In this document: in pieces, positions 1-9,168 of the stretch
Layout: the number at the start of each line of letters is the position of its first letter
Numbering within the stretch: position 1 is the first letter of the stretch
From: Streptomyces sp. NBC_00433
Lineage (GTDB): Bacteria; Actinomycetota; Actinomycetes; Streptomycetales; Streptomycetaceae
DNA length: 64,000 nucleotides
Direction of reading: 5' to 3'
Assembly (NCBI GenBank): GCA_036015235.1
Contig: CP107926.1
Coordinates: 4,545,501 to 4,609,500, forward strand
Notes under the pieces: model-generated
Databases searched by the model: none
Told to the model about the DNA's origin: nothing
The model's input: the letters and a program-made list of their open reading frames with translations, nothing else
Position numbers and translations under genes: made by a program

Positions 1-167
1 ATGCTGCCCTGCCAGCCCAGGAGGTCCAGCAGGGCCCGCGTGGTGGCCTCGGCGACAGCCGCGGTTCCTGCCGCCCGCTCGGCGGTACGGGCGACGGGGT
101 CGAGCGCCGCGCGCAACAGCTGCCAGTGGGGGCCCGCGTGGTAATGCTGCGCGGGCAGCTGGCTCAG
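1..167 (-). CDS. C-terminally truncated hypothetical protein (runs off the window)
   Basis: Reading the minus strand from about 167 to 1 gives an open frame with almost only G/C third positions (readable stretch LPAQHYHAGPHWQLL, followed by an Ala/Arg-rich helix). This is what a real Streptomyces gene looks like, but the family is not recognised. It begins where the DUF4232-type lipoprotein gene ends. No in-frame ATG, GTG or TTG is seen near the 5' end. The only candidate is a CTG that overlaps the upstream stop as CTGA, so the start is unresolved. The rest of the gene lies outside the window. Confidence 0.35.
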   Translation of the reverse strand, partial: MSQLPAQHYHAGPHWQLLRAALDPVARTAERAAGTAAVAEATTRALLDLLGWQGS

Positions 168-940
168 TCGGCGGGCGGCCGGCTGTCCGCGGTCCTCATG
201 GACGCCACCGCGTCGGCGACGGTGGACCGGTAGAGGCCCAGCTTGGGCCGTAGGACCTGGGCGCCCTTGCCCAGGGGGAAGTTCTGGGTGGCCGCGTCGG
301 GCATGTGGTCCCCGTCGGGGATCACGTTCAGCTCGTCGACGCCCTGGGCGGTGCCGGTGGTCGCGCCGCTCGGGTCGAGGTCGATGACGGCGTAGGCGGT
401 CTGCCGGGAGTGCACGGTGTGGGCGGGCGGGCCGCCGAGGCCGCCAGGGACCAGCGGCTTGACGGCCCGGGTGCCGTCGGCGGACTTGGCATTGTCCAGG
501 TCGACCCGCGGGTAGTAGCTCAGGCCGCAGGCCTGCCCGCCGTTGTTGCGTACGGCGATCACCCGCTGCGTCGGCGCCCCGGCCCGGACGGTGACGCGCA
601 CGGTCAGCTGCTGGATGGCGCAGGGGTGCTTGTACGCGTAGGCGTCGGTGTCGGTGCCCCCGCCCGTACTCCCGCCGGTGCCGCTCATCGGCTTGCTCTT
701 GGGCGCGGAGGAGGACGCGGTGGGTGCGGAGGAGGACGGGGCGGTGGTCGCGGACGCGGTGGGTGCGGGCGCGTCGGTGGCCGAGGTGGGCGCGGAGGAC
801 GCGGTGGTCGAGGGGGAGGCGGGCGCCGGGCCGCCCGCCGCGTCGGTGGAGTCCGACTGGCACCCGGTCAGGGCGAGGGCGCCGAGCAGCAGCACGGCGG
901 AGGAGGAGAGAGCGGTCGAGAGAGCGGACTTCACGGACAC
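164..940 (-). CDS. Secreted lipoprotein, DUF4232-like
   Basis: This 258-residue protein has an N-terminal lipoprotein signal ending in the lipobox LTGC (Cys27), so it should be lipid-anchored outside the membrane. Residues 30-95 are a low-complexity Ser/Thr/Ala/Pro linker typical of cell-wall spacers. The C-terminal domain (about 105-250) has the CAIQQLTV start and the beta-rich pattern of DUF4232 proteins, for which no reaction is known. The start is taken as GTG at 940; a second GTG at 934 is possible. The gene is divergent from the HTH membrane protein at 1109, so the two may share a promoter region. Function is unknown; extracellular ligand or surface binding is a guess from the fold type. 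Confidence 0.8.
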   Translation of the reverse strand: MSVKSALSTALSSSAVLLLGALALTGCQSDSTDAAGGPAPASPSTTASSAPTSATDAPAPTASATTAPSSSAPTASSSAPKSKPMSGTGGSTGGGTDTDAYAYKHPCAIQQLTVRVTVRAGAPTQRVIAVRNNGGQACGLSYYPRVDLDNAKSADGTRAVKPLVPGGLGGPPAHTVHSRQTAYAVIDLDPSGATTGTAQGVDELNVIPDGDHMPDAATQNFPLGKGAQVLRPKLGLYRSTVADAVASMRTADSRPPAD

Positions 941-1108
941 GGTGGCTTGCCTTCGCTGTAGTCGGTGGTGAGGGCGCCACCGTGCGCCACGTCCTGTCCC
1001 GCATGCCACAGTCTCGCGACAAAAGGGGACGCCAGAACGCTGCCACCGCCCTGACCTGCGATGATGATCCTTCCTGGAACGCCGGTCCGGGACGACGGGG
1101 AGGGTGGA

Positions 1109-2251
1109 ATGACTACGGGCATCGGAGACTTCGCGACGCAACTGCACGAACTCAAGCACCGATCGGGCCTCAGCTACGGCACGCTCGCGACGCGCCTGCA
1201 CGTCAGCACCTCGACGCTGCACCGCTACTGCAACGGCGGCGCCGTCCCCGGTGACTACGCCCCCGTCGAGCGTTTCGCGCGGCTGTGCGGCGCGAGCAAC
1301 GAGGAACTGCTGACGCTGCACCGGCGCTGGCTGCTGGCGGACGCCGCCAGGCGCGAACGCCCCGCGCCGGCAACGGAAGCGGCAGAGGCGGCCGAAGGCA
1401 CGGAGTCGGCGGCGCCCGTACCCCCTCCACCGGCCCGGAAGGCCGCGCACGTACCGCCCCTGAAGGCCGCGCCCGCGCGGATGTCCGGCCCGGCGCCCCG
1501 CAAGGAGCCGGTCCCCCGCCGCCGCACCGCGGCCGTCCTGGCCGCCGCCGCCGCGCTCGCCGTCGTCGCCGCGCTCGCGCTGCACAGCGCCCTCGCCGAC
1601 GGAAAGGCACGAGCCGCCGCACCCCCGCCCTTCCAGGTGTCCGTCCTGGCGGACAACTGGAACACCCCGTGCGACCAGTGGTTCCTGCTGGCGCAGCGGC
1701 CGGGGAAGGTGCCGCCGCCTCCCCCGGTGCGGGAGGCGAACGGCTGGGCCGACGCGCTCGGCGGGACTCCGGCCGGGAATCTGCGGCTCGAACTGACCGC
1801 GCAGGGCGCGCAGGGCCGGCCGGTCGTCCTGCACGCCCTGTCCGTACGGGAGACGAGCAGCCGCCCGGCGCCCAAGGGCATCGGCTACACGACGGGTTCC
1901 GGCTGCGGCGGCGCGCTCACGCCCGCCTCCTTCGACGTCGACCTCGACGCCGCCGCGCCGCGTACGAAGGCCGTGCCCGGCTTCGCGGGGACGGACCAGC
2001 CGTCCGCCGTCGCCCGCTTCCCCTTCCAGGTGTCGGACTCCGACACGCAGGTGCTGGACGTGGCCGCGCACACCCGGGACCGGGACGTCAGCTGGTATCT
2101 GGAGATCCTTTGGAGCTGCGGCGACCGGCAGGGCACGCTGCGGGTCGACGACCACGGGAGGCCCTTCCGCACGGTCGGCCTCGCGGGCGACCCCGCGTAT
2201 TTCTACAACGGCGACGCCTGGGAGGCGACGTCGGTGTCCGCCTTCTCCTGA
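1109..2251 (+). CDS. HTH-domain transmembrane regulator-like protein
   Basis: The 380-residue protein has an XRE-type helix-turn-helix in residues 8-65 (SYGTLATRLHVSTSTLHRYC). A Pro/Ala-rich linker, one membrane helix (about 140-162) and a roughly 210-residue extracytoplasmic domain containing several cysteines follow. The layout is that of one-component membrane regulators that bind DNA inside and sense outside, but no ligand can be named. Start ATG 1109 is preferred over the upstream ATGs because GGGAGGGTGG lies just before it. It is transcribed away from the DUF4232-like lipoprotein, which could be its target or partner. Confidence 0.75.
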   Translation: MTTGIGDFATQLHELKHRSGLSYGTLATRLHVSTSTLHRYCNGGAVPGDYAPVERFARLCGASNEELLTLHRRWLLADAARRERPAPATEAAEAAEGTESAAPVPPPPARKAAHVPPLKAAPARMSGPAPRKEPVPRRRTAAVLAAAAALAVVAALALHSALADGKARAAAPPPFQVSVLADNWNTPCDQWFLLAQRPGKVPPPPPVREANGWADALGGTPAGNLRLELTAQGAQGRPVVLHALSVRETSSRPAPKGIGYTTGSGCGGALTPASFDVDLDAAAPRTKAVPGFAGTDQPSAVARFPFQVSDSDTQVLDVAAHTRDRDVSWYLEILWSCGDRQGTLRVDDHGRPFRTVGLAGDPAYFYNGDAWEATSVSAFS

Positions 2252-2279
2252 GGCCTGTCCGCCCTACGCGGGACGGCCC

Positions 2280-3089
2280 TCAGGGCGCCCGGAAGAGGCC
2301 GGGGAAGCGGGGCGCGAGCCACGGCTTGCGGCCCCAGGCGAGGATCTTGCCGCGAGTGAGCGCGGAGACCGGGCCGCGGCGGCCGAGGGCGATCAGCAGG
2401 AAGGTGACCGGCTCGGCGACGATCGTGCAGTCGGGGCGCCGCGGGCGCCCGGCGCCGACCACGGCCGTGCCGTCGGTGAAGGTCACGGTGAGGCCGCCGC
2501 CGTCGCGCACCCGCAGGTCGTAGCAGGCGCTGTGCCCGGCGGCGGCGCGCGCGTCGACCACCCGGGGCATCGCCAGCGTCACGAACGGCATGGCCAGCGC
2601 GACCTTCGCCGCGTCGAGCATGTGCGGGCGGCGCAGGGCCCGCGCGATGTCGTAGCCGTGGCCGAGCATGTGGGTGAGCAGGTACGAGCCGAGGGTGCCG
2701 AGGTCCATCGGGCCCATGGGAGTGGTGACGCCTTCGCCGGGCGGGCGGCAGGCGGCGGCCGCGGTGAAGGCCTCCGCGTGCGAGACGATGCCGTCCGCCA
2801 GGACGGCGCCGCGGCGCTCGGTGAAGTCGGCGAGCCCCGCCGCGTTGACCGCGGCCAGGCTGCCGGGGGTGCCGTCGCCGTAGGGGCGCGGGCGGCCGTC
2901 CGCGAGGTCGGCCATCAGCCTGTTGGCCAGCACCAGGTGCGCCGCGGCCTCGCCGACGGTCCACTCGGCCCCGGGGATGCGCACCGCGGTGTCGGCCGCC
3001 GTACGCACCAGGTCGCCGATCCGCTCGGCGACCTCGGCTATGGCGGCGGTCAGCGCGGCCTCGGCGGAGAGGGAGGGGGAGACGTCCAT
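2280..3089 (-). CDS. Maleylpyruvate isomerase family (mycothiol/DinB-like) protein
   Basis: The 269-residue protein has the MDMPI_N/DinB-like four-helix bundle at the N-terminus (motif EWTVGEAAAHLVLANRLMAD near residues 42-61, and later THMLGHGYDIAR with metal-type histidines). An SCP2-like C-terminal domain follows (VTFTDGTAVVGAGRP). Members include mycothiol-dependent maleylpyruvate isomerase, which opens gentisate breakdown products, but most are uncharacterised and only the fold is safe here. There is no gentisate or maleylpyruvate pathway gene nearby, so the true substrate is unknown. It converges with the HTH gene ending at 2251. Confidence 0.75.
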   Translation of the reverse strand: MDVSPSLSAEAALTAAIAEVAERIGDLVRTAADTAVRIPGAEWTVGEAAAHLVLANRLMADLADGRPRPYGDGTPGSLAAVNAAGLADFTERRGAVLADGIVSHAEAFTAAAACRPPGEGVTTPMGPMDLGTLGSYLLTHMLGHGYDIARALRRPHMLDAAKVALAMPFVTLAMPRVVDARAAAGHSACYDLRVRDGGGLTVTFTDGTAVVGAGRPRRPDCTIVAEPVTFLLIALGRRGPVSALTRGKILAWGRKPWLAPRFPGLFRAP

Positions 3090-3342
3090 GGCGGAGAAGA
3101 CTGGCCGACCGCGGCCGGTCTGTCCAGGTCACCGCCCTCCCGTCCCGGCCGGAAAGCCCCGCGGGACGGCGCCCGCGGGGTGAGGCCGTGCGCTGCCCGC
3201 GGTACCGCCGCTTCCCGGCACGAAAGAGTCGGCACTTATCGGTGCGGGCGGGGTGCCTTGACGGGACAATGCTGCCGGGGCCGCCGACTCGTCATGGGCA
3301 CGTCGGCCCGAGGACGCGGGGCCCCGGGGTGAGGGAGGGTCA

Positions 3343-4050
3343 GTGACCACCGATGTGACACCAGCGCTCGCCGTCGTGATCGCCCTGCTCTGCTGGGCGG
3401 TCTACGGACTTTTCACCTGGATCCGCGGGATCACGCACCGGTGGAGACTGCCGGCGCCGTCGATCGCCCCGGGCCGGCTGGAGAAATACCAGGGCCAGGC
3501 CTTCCGTGAGGTCTGCCGGCGGGCGAAATCCCCGGGCATGCACGTGGCGATGGCCGACTACTTCGCCGAGCGGGACTGGAATCGCGCGGACGCGATGCGC
3601 ATCCTGGCCGAGCCGCTCAAGCACAGGCTGATCAAGGTCAAGGGCTGGCGTTTCGGCGGCTACGGCGTGACGCGCAAGGGTTGGACCGAATACGAGCGCA
3701 GGTTCATCTGGACAGGAGGCGAAGGGGTGCACATCTCGTCGAGCACGGGCGGCTTCGTCGTGGCGAACGTGAACAGCCCGCACGCGGTGGCGCACGGCGG
3801 CTACGGCAACCGGACGAACACACCGGACATCCCGCACCAGCAGCTCATCGACGCGCTGCGGGCGGACGCGGCCGCCGCGACGCCCGACGAGTCGGTGCGC
3901 GCCCAGGAATACGCCGACGACCTGGCCTCGGCCGTCGACGCGCAGGACACCGACAGGACGACGCGCGTCCTGGGCAGGATCAACGCGCTGCTGGCCACCG
4001 CCACGGCCGCCTTCAGCCTGACGCGCCAGCTCCTCCCCCCCAACCTGTAG
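3343..4050 (+). CDS. Membrane-anchored hypothetical protein
   Basis: This 235-residue protein has one N-terminal membrane helix (residues 6-26). A winged-helix-like region follows (about 45-120, motif ADAMRILAEPLKHRLIKVKG, then GVTRKGWTEYERR). A middle stretch (VVANVNSPHAVAHGGYGN) resembles sequences seen in small Streptomyces proteins that carry NVNSPNA-type motifs. The C-terminal 70 residues form an acidic helical segment. Start GTG 3343 follows GAGGGAGGGT with good spacing. The function is unknown; a membrane-attached DNA- or RNA-binding role is only a guess from the winged-helix look. It converges with the ATP-grasp gene. Confidence 0.65.
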   Translation: MTTDVTPALAVVIALLCWAVYGLFTWIRGITHRWRLPAPSIAPGRLEKYQGQAFREVCRRAKSPGMHVAMADYFAERDWNRADAMRILAEPLKHRLIKVKGWRFGGYGVTRKGWTEYERRFIWTGGEGVHISSSTGGFVVANVNSPHAVAHGGYGNRTNTPDIPHQQLIDALRADAAAATPDESVRAQEYADDLASAVDAQDTDRTTRVLGRINALLATATAAFSLTRQLLPPNL

Positions 4051-4065
4051 GGCCGGCCGCCTGCT

Positions 4066-5151
4066 TCAGCCGACCGCCGCCGCCTCTTCGAGGTAGGGCG
4101 GCGGGACCGCGGCGGCGACCGGGACCGGGACGGCGGCCAGGCCGCCGTCGACGCTGGTGAGGGCAGGGGCGGGGGCGTCGACCTGGGTGGCGGACTCGGT
4201 GACCGCGATACGGGCGCCGAGGCGCGGCTCGGCCAGCGGGCCGGTCTCGCCGCGCAGCAGCAGGCGGACCGCCGCCCAGGGGAGGTTCACGCCGGTGAAG
4301 GCGGTCTGGAAGATGCCCGCGGAGGCCCGCGGGTTGGCTTCGAGCAGCACCGGTCTGCCTTCCAGGTGCCGCAGTTGGACGTTGGACAGGTAGGCGAGGC
4401 CGAAGTGCTCGACCAACCGGCGCGCTATAGCGGTGACTTCGGGGTCGTCGAGGAGCAGCCGGTAGCGGCCCGCCTTGGACCGCGCTATCGCCGCGAGCGG
4501 GCGGCCGCCGGGCGCCGAGAGGCAGTCGACGCTGATCTCAGGCCCGTCGAGATACGGCATCACCAGGAATTCCGGCACCGGATCGCCCTCGTCCACGGCC
4601 CGCTCGAACGCGTCGGCGACGGCGGCCACCGACGCCTGCGGCACCGGCGGTGCGAGCAGGTCGCGTATGCGCAGCGGGCCGTCGTCCAGGACGCGGAAGC
4701 CGAACGCCGAATACTCGCCCGCGGGTTTGAGGCACACCTTCTCGCCGCCGGACGACAGCTCCGCGACCGCCGCCCGGAATCCGGCCGCGTCGCGCACCGA
4801 CCGCCACGGCGGCACCGGCACCCCGGCCGCCCGCGCGGCCTCGTACGTACGGGTCTTGCTCGTCAGCACCTCGACCGCGGCGAGCGGCGAGACCATCAAC
4901 CGGGTGCCCACGGCGGCGAATTCGGCGACGCGCCCGGCGAGCGCGGCCAGCCGCCGGGGCGGTACGAGCACGTCGATGCGGTGCCGCAGGCAGAAGTCCA
5001 GGGCGAAGGCGGCGTATTCGTCGTCGCCGACATGGCGCGGCTCGACCTCTGCCACGTCGCACGCGGCCAGCGCGGGAGCGTCCCGGTCGACGTTCGTCCC
5101 GTAGATGTGGACGCCGACGGCGTCCGGGTTGTCGCGGAGCATCGACATCAC
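4066..5151 (-). CDS. ATP-grasp family protein (start probably upstream, at 5199)
   Basis: From the first legal start (GTG 5151) the protein has 361 residues. A carbamoyl-phosphate-synthase-like N-terminal domain comes first (YGTNVDRDAPALAACDVAEV). An ATP-grasp fold follows, with VCLKPAGEYSAFGFRVLDD, FLVMPYLDGPEISVDCLS and the metal-binding LLEANPRASAGIF. Such enzymes ligate a carboxylate to an amine using ATP; the substrate is unknown. The same frame continues upstream as ALRIWLSSAGVASTQ, the usual first strand of this domain, but contains no ATG, GTG or TTG. A good Shine-Dalgarno (5207-5211) sits 7 bases before an ATA at 5199. Translation may begin there, or the original ATG was mutated. The gene converges with the membrane protein ending at 4050. 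Confidence 0.75.
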   Translation of the reverse strand: MMSMLRDNPDAVGVHIYGTNVDRDAPALAACDVAEVEPRHVGDDEYAAFALDFCLRHRIDVLVPPRRLAALAGRVAEFAAVGTRLMVSPLAAVEVLTSKTRTYEAARAAGVPVPPWRSVRDAAGFRAAVAELSSGGEKVCLKPAGEYSAFGFRVLDDGPLRIRDLLAPPVPQASVAAVADAFERAVDEGDPVPEFLVMPYLDGPEISVDCLSAPGGRPLAAIARSKAGRYRLLLDDPEVTAIARRLVEHFGLAYLSNVQLRHLEGRPVLLEANPRASAGIFQTAFTGVNLPWAAVRLLLRGETGPLAEPRLGARIAVTESATQVDAPAPALTSVDGGLAAVPVPVAAAVPPPYLEEAAAVG

Positions 5152-5196
5152 CTGCGTGGAGGCGACTCCCGCACTGCTGAGCCATATCCGAAGCGC

Positions 5197-5211
5197 TATC
5201 GCGGAGCTCCT
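5197..5211 (-). promoter_or_regulatory. Shine-Dalgarno AGGAG placed before an ATA codon
   Basis: On the minus strand AGGAG (5211-5207) is followed by a 7-base spacer and then ATA (5199-5197), which opens the reading frame ATA GCG CTT CGG ATA TGG of the ATP-grasp gene. The residues encoded downstream (RIWLSSAGV) match a typical family N-terminus. The site therefore argues for an AUA start, or for a start codon lost by point mutation. Confidence 0.5.
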
Positions 5212-5370
5212 CGCCGCTTGGGCAGCACGCGACCGGTGCTGCGCCGATCATGGGTGAGCGGATCGTAACTCCGGTCGATGACGGTGACGTTTCGTAGCAG
5301 TGGCCGGCGCAGTACCGGCCGGCCGCGGGCGCAGGTCAGGCGGCCGCGTCCGGACTGCCGCCGGGTGCTC

Positions 5371-8300
5371 TCAACCCGTCTCGCAGCCGGGTCCGACCGG
5401 GCCGCGCGGGACGTAGCCGCGGCGCTCCCGCGGGGTGAGGTCGCGGGCCAGGGCGGCGCAGACGGCGGTGGCCGCGGCGGGGGCGTCCGGGAGCCGCAGG
5501 TGGAAGAGGTGGGTGGTGTCGCTGTCGGTGGTGGCGGCCAGGGTGCGGCCGTCCGGGGAGAAGGCGACCGAGTTGACGGGGGTGAAGCCGGCGGTGAGGG
5601 TGTTGCGGGTCTGCCGGGTCAGGATGTCGTGCAGCTTCACGGTGCCGTCGGCGGCGCCGGTGGCGACGGTGCGGCCGTCCGGGCTGTACGCCAGGGACGT
5701 CACCGGGCTCGCGCCGCCGGGCAGGTCCATCCGCAGCGCGCCGGTCGCCACGTCCCACAGGAAGGCGGTGCCGTTGCCCGCGGCGGTGGCCAGGGTGCGG
5801 CCGTCGGGGGCGAAGGCCACGAGTGAGCCGATGAACACCCGGTCGCGCGGCAGGTACGTGTCGACCGGGGTGAAGTGCCGCAGGGTCGCGCCGGTCGCGG
5901 CGTCCAGCAGGGTCGTGGTGCCCCACGGGTCGTCGACCGCCAGCTCGGTGCCGTTCGGGCTGAAGACCATCGCCGTCGGCGCGTCCGCCAGGCCCGTCCG
6001 CAGGAGGTGCGGCGTGGCGGGCGCGCCGGGCGCGGTGTCCCACCGCGCCAGGGTGCCGTCGAGGGCCGCGGTGACCAGGGTGCGGCCGTCCGGGCTGAGC
6101 GCGGCGGTGGTGGTGCCGGGACCGCCGACGACCCGCCCGGGGTCCTTGCCGCGCCAGACGCGCACCCTCCCGTCGTGCGCGAGGAGCGCGACCGTGCCGC
6201 CGTCGCGGTCGGTCAGCAGGTGCAGCTGGGTGTAGTGGTCGGGGTGGCCCAGGGGCGTCGGCGGGCCCGTACGGGTCGCCACCCACCGCCCGGACGGCAC
6301 GTCCCACTGGTCGAGCGACCCGTCCGGCCGGCCGGTCAGCAGGGACGCGCCACCCGGGGTGAAGCCGAGTCCCGTGGCCTTGTCGCCGTTCGTTTCAGGG
6401 TCGGGGCTGCCGGCGACGGGCGGCTCGGGGTGGGAGCGGGTGAGGCGGCGGGGCAGCAGCGCGCCGGTCGTGTCGTAGAGCGCGACGCCCCCGTCCGCCA
6501 GGCCGACGGCCAGTTGCCGCCCGTCGGCGCTGAGCGCCAGCGTGGAGACGGCCGAGCCCAGGCCCTCCATGGCGGCGGTGCTGCGGCCGTGGGCGATGTC
6601 GAAGACCCGTACGGCCGCGTCGTCGTAGCCGATGACCAGGCTGCCGGCGTCGGGGCCGAAGGCGAGGGCGGTGACCTTCTCGGTGACGTCGGCGGTGACC
6701 TCCGCCCGCCACAGCCGCAGCGTGGCCAGGTCGCACACGGTGACGACCGGTTGCCTCTCGACGGCGACCCGCTTCCCGTCCGCGCTGAAGACCACGGTGC
6801 CGACGACGTAGGGCTCGGGCAGCACGGCGCGGCGGGTGCCGGTCGCGATGTCCCAGACGCTGAGCTCGGTGCCGTCGTGTGCGGCGAGCAGGCGGCCGTC
6901 GGGGCTCACGGCGAGCAGCGCGTAAGGGGCGGGCAGCAGGTCGCGGAGGCGGCCGGTCGCGGTCTCGCGCAGCACCACCCCGCCGCCCGGCGCGTTCGCG
7001 GCGGCCACCGTGCCGGCCGCGTCCAGCGCGGGTTCCGCGGTGGCGGCGGTCCGAGGGGCCGTCCCGCGCGGCACGTCCGGACCGGTGGTCCTGCCGCCGG
7101 GCAGGTCGGTGGTCCTGACGACAGCGCCGGGGTAACCGCTGACGACCCTGCGGTCGCCGGCCGCGAAGGCCAGCTCCGTGACGGGCCGCGCCCCGGCGGC
7201 TGTCAGCGGCGCCGTACGACCGCTCGCCACGTCCGCACGCAGCACGCTGCCGTCGCCGAGGCCCCACACCAGGCTGCGCCCGTCATGGCTGAACGCCAGC
7301 GCCCCGACCGGACCCGGGTGCGCGTCCCCGGGCAGGAGGTGGCGCCGCAGCGGCACGGCGGCGGCACGCAGGACGCTCGCGTAGGCGTCGGGCGTCCTGC
7401 TGGTGCGGTAGGCCCGGACCGCGAGCAGCATGCTCAACTCGATGTCGGTGGGGCCCAGATGATCCGCCTCGGAGGCCATCCGGCGGGACAGCGACTCCCG
7501 CTCCGCGGCCACCGCCTTCGTCCTGGCCGACCGCTCGGCCCGGCTCTGCTGCAGGCCGACGCCGACGGCCACCGACGCGAAGGCCAGCAGCAGCGCGAGC
7601 GCGGCCGTCAGTGCCCGCATCCGGCGGGCGGTGCGGGCGCTGGTCTGCGTCTCGTCGTCACGGGCCAGGATGCTGGCGTCCAGGAACGACGTCTCCAGCC
7701 GGGTCAGCGACGCGCGCTCCCAGTGCGGCCGGAAGGCCGCCTCCGTGCTGCTCAGCCGCACCCCGCGGTAGAGCGCGCCGGCGTCCCGGTCCAGGTCGTG
7801 CCAGGCGCGGGCCGCCTCGGTCAGCCTGCGGTGCAGGAACAGCCGCTCGCGGTCCTCCTCGATCCACCCGCGGTAGCGGGGCCAGGCGTGCAGCAGCGCC
7901 TCGTGCGCGAGCCGCAGGGTGTCGCCGTCGGCGGTCAGCAGCCGGGCGGCGACCAGCTGTTCGAGCACCTCGCCGGTGCCGCCGCCGACCGCGTCCAGCT
8001 CGGCCAGCTCCGCACGCCCGACGGGACGCAGCGTGTCGGCGGTGCCGTCGCCGGGGGCGACCAGCCGCAGCAGGATGCGCCGGGCGACCCGCGCCTGGGC
8101 CGGGGTCAGGCGGGCGTGGACCCTTTCCGCGGTCGCCGCTATGGCGCCGTGCAGGCCGCCCGCCGCCTCGTACATCTCCTCGGTGAGCACGCGGCCGCGG
8201 CGCCGCCGCCAGGTCTCCAGCAGCGCGTGCGACATCAGCGGCAGGCCGCCCGGCTGCTCGCCGGCCTCGCGGACGATCCGGGCGGTCAGCGAGCGCTCCA

Positions 8301-9168
8301 CGATCAGGCCCGCGGCCGCCGCGGGGCCCACCACGGCCTCCCGCAGGGCTGCCGGGCCCATCGGGGCGACCAGCACGGTGGCGTCCCGCACCGCGTCGGC
8401 CAGGCCCTGGTGCTCGGCGACCCGGCCGAAGAAGTCGGCGCGCACGCCGATCACCACCCGAAGCCGGGCCGCGGGTACGGCGGCGGCCAGCAGCTGCCCG
8501 ACGAAGGCGGCGCGCTCCCCCGCGTCGGCGCCCAGCGTGAACAGCTCCTCGAACTGGTCCACCACGACGACGGTGTCGCCGTGCGGCTCGCCGCCGCCGC
8601 GCACCGCGTCGAGCAGTCCGGTGTGCGCGGTCGCCGGGCGCGGCCCGGGGGTGAGCACGCGGATCGCCGCCGGGCGCGGGCCGGGGCCGGGCTCCGCGCG
8701 CAGCGCCGGGATCAGCCCGGCGCGCAGCAGCGAGGACTTGCCGCTGCCGGACGCGCCGACCACCGCGACCAGGCGGTGGGCGCGGACCCGTGCGGTGAGC
8801 TGCGCGACGAGTTCGTCGCGCCCGAAGTAGAGCTCCCGGTCGGCGGGTTCGTAGCGGGCGAGGCCGCGGTAGGGCGGGTCCGCCGGGCCGTCCTGCTCCT
8901 CCGGCCGGCCGGACGCGGCGAGCCAGCGCTCCTCCCACTCCGCGACGTCGCCGCCGCACGCCCCGACGTAGGCGCGCAGCGTCGGCAGCGACGGCAGCCG
9001 CTCGCCCGCGGCGGCCTGCGACAGCGTGCTGGCGCCGCAGCCGGAGCGGCGGGCCATCTCGCGGTAGGTCGGGCTGCCCGCCTCCGCCCGCAGCTGCCGC
9101 AGCCCGTACGCCAGCTCCCGCAGCGCGCCGCCGGCGGGATCCAGCGCGCGTTCGGGCCGTCCAGCCAT
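5371..9168 (-). CDS. HTH-STAND NTPase-WD40 repeat protein
   Basis: This 1265-residue protein starts with an XRE-like HTH (about 12-75, TYREMARRSGCGASTLSQ). A STAND/NACHT-type NTPase follows, with Walker A GASGSGKSS (138-146) and Walker B VVVVDQFEEL (200-209). Next come winged-helix and helical regions (MSHALLETW; RLAHEALLHAWPR), one membrane helix near residue 535 (LLLAFASVAVGVGL) and about 600 residues of WD40 repeats (for example LAYSPDGRTVATGAADGTVKLHD). STAND proteins act as ATP-driven switches that assemble when the sensor repeats detect a ligand. The HTH end suggests DNA or protein signalling, and the membrane helix suggests the propeller may face outside. ATG 9168 is chosen because GAGGGGTGGG precedes it. 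No adjacent effector gene is visible. Confidence 0.85.
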   Translation of the reverse strand: MAGRPERALDPAGGALRELAYGLRQLRAEAGSPTYREMARRSGCGASTLSQAAAGERLPSLPTLRAYVGACGGDVAEWEERWLAASGRPEEQDGPADPPYRGLARYEPADRELYFGRDELVAQLTARVRAHRLVAVVGASGSGKSSLLRAGLIPALRAEPGPGPRPAAIRVLTPGPRPATAHTGLLDAVRGGGEPHGDTVVVVDQFEELFTLGADAGERAAFVGQLLAAAVPAARLRVVIGVRADFFGRVAEHQGLADAVRDATVLVAPMGPAALREAVVGPAAAAGLIVERSLTARIVREAGEQPGGLPLMSHALLETWRRRRGRVLTEEMYEAAGGLHGAIAATAERVHARLTPAQARVARRILLRLVAPGDGTADTLRPVGRAELAELDAVGGGTGEVLEQLVAARLLTADGDTLRLAHEALLHAWPRYRGWIEEDRERLFLHRRLTEAARAWHDLDRDAGALYRGVRLSSTEAAFRPHWERASLTRLETSFLDASILARDDETQTSARTARRMRALTAALALLLAFASVAVGVGLQQSRAERSARTKAVAAERESLSRRMASEADHLGPTDIELSMLLAVRAYRTSRTPDAYASVLRAAAVPLRRHLLPGDAHPGPVGALAFSHDGRSLVWGLGDGSVLRADVASGRTAPLTAAGARPVTELAFAAGDRRVVSGYPGAVVRTTDLPGGRTTGPDVPRGTAPRTAATAEPALDAAGTVAAANAPGGGVVLRETATGRLRDLLPAPYALLAVSPDGRLLAAHDGTELSVWDIATGTRRAVLPEPYVVGTVVFSADGKRVAVERQPVVTVCDLATLRLWRAEVTADVTEKVTALAFGPDAGSLVIGYDDAAVRVFDIAHGRSTAAMEGLGSAVSTLALSADGRQLAVGLADGGVALYDTTGALLPRRLTRSHPEPPVAGSPDPETNGDKATGLGFTPGGASLLTGRPDGSLDQWDVPSGRWVATRTGPPTPLGHPDHYTQLHLLTDRDGGTVALLAHDGRVRVWRGKDPGRVVGGPGTTTAALSPDGRTLVTAALDGTLARWDTAPGAPATPHLLRTGLADAPTAMVFSPNGTELAVDDPWGTTTLLDAATGATLRHFTPVDTYLPRDRVFIGSLVAFAPDGRTLATAAGNGTAFLWDVATGALRMDLPGGASPVTSLAYSPDGRTVATGAADGTVKLHDILTRQTRNTLTAGFTPVNSVAFSPDGRTLAATTDSDTTHLFHLRLPDAPAAATAVCAALARDLTPRERRGYVPRGPVGPGCETG

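Noticed and set aside
164..2155. Long minus-strand open frame of 663 codons covering the HTH membrane gene
   Set aside because: Only the part from 940 down has protein character (lipobox, DUF4232-like). The upstream part is Arg/Gly-rich shadow of the plus-strand HTH gene.
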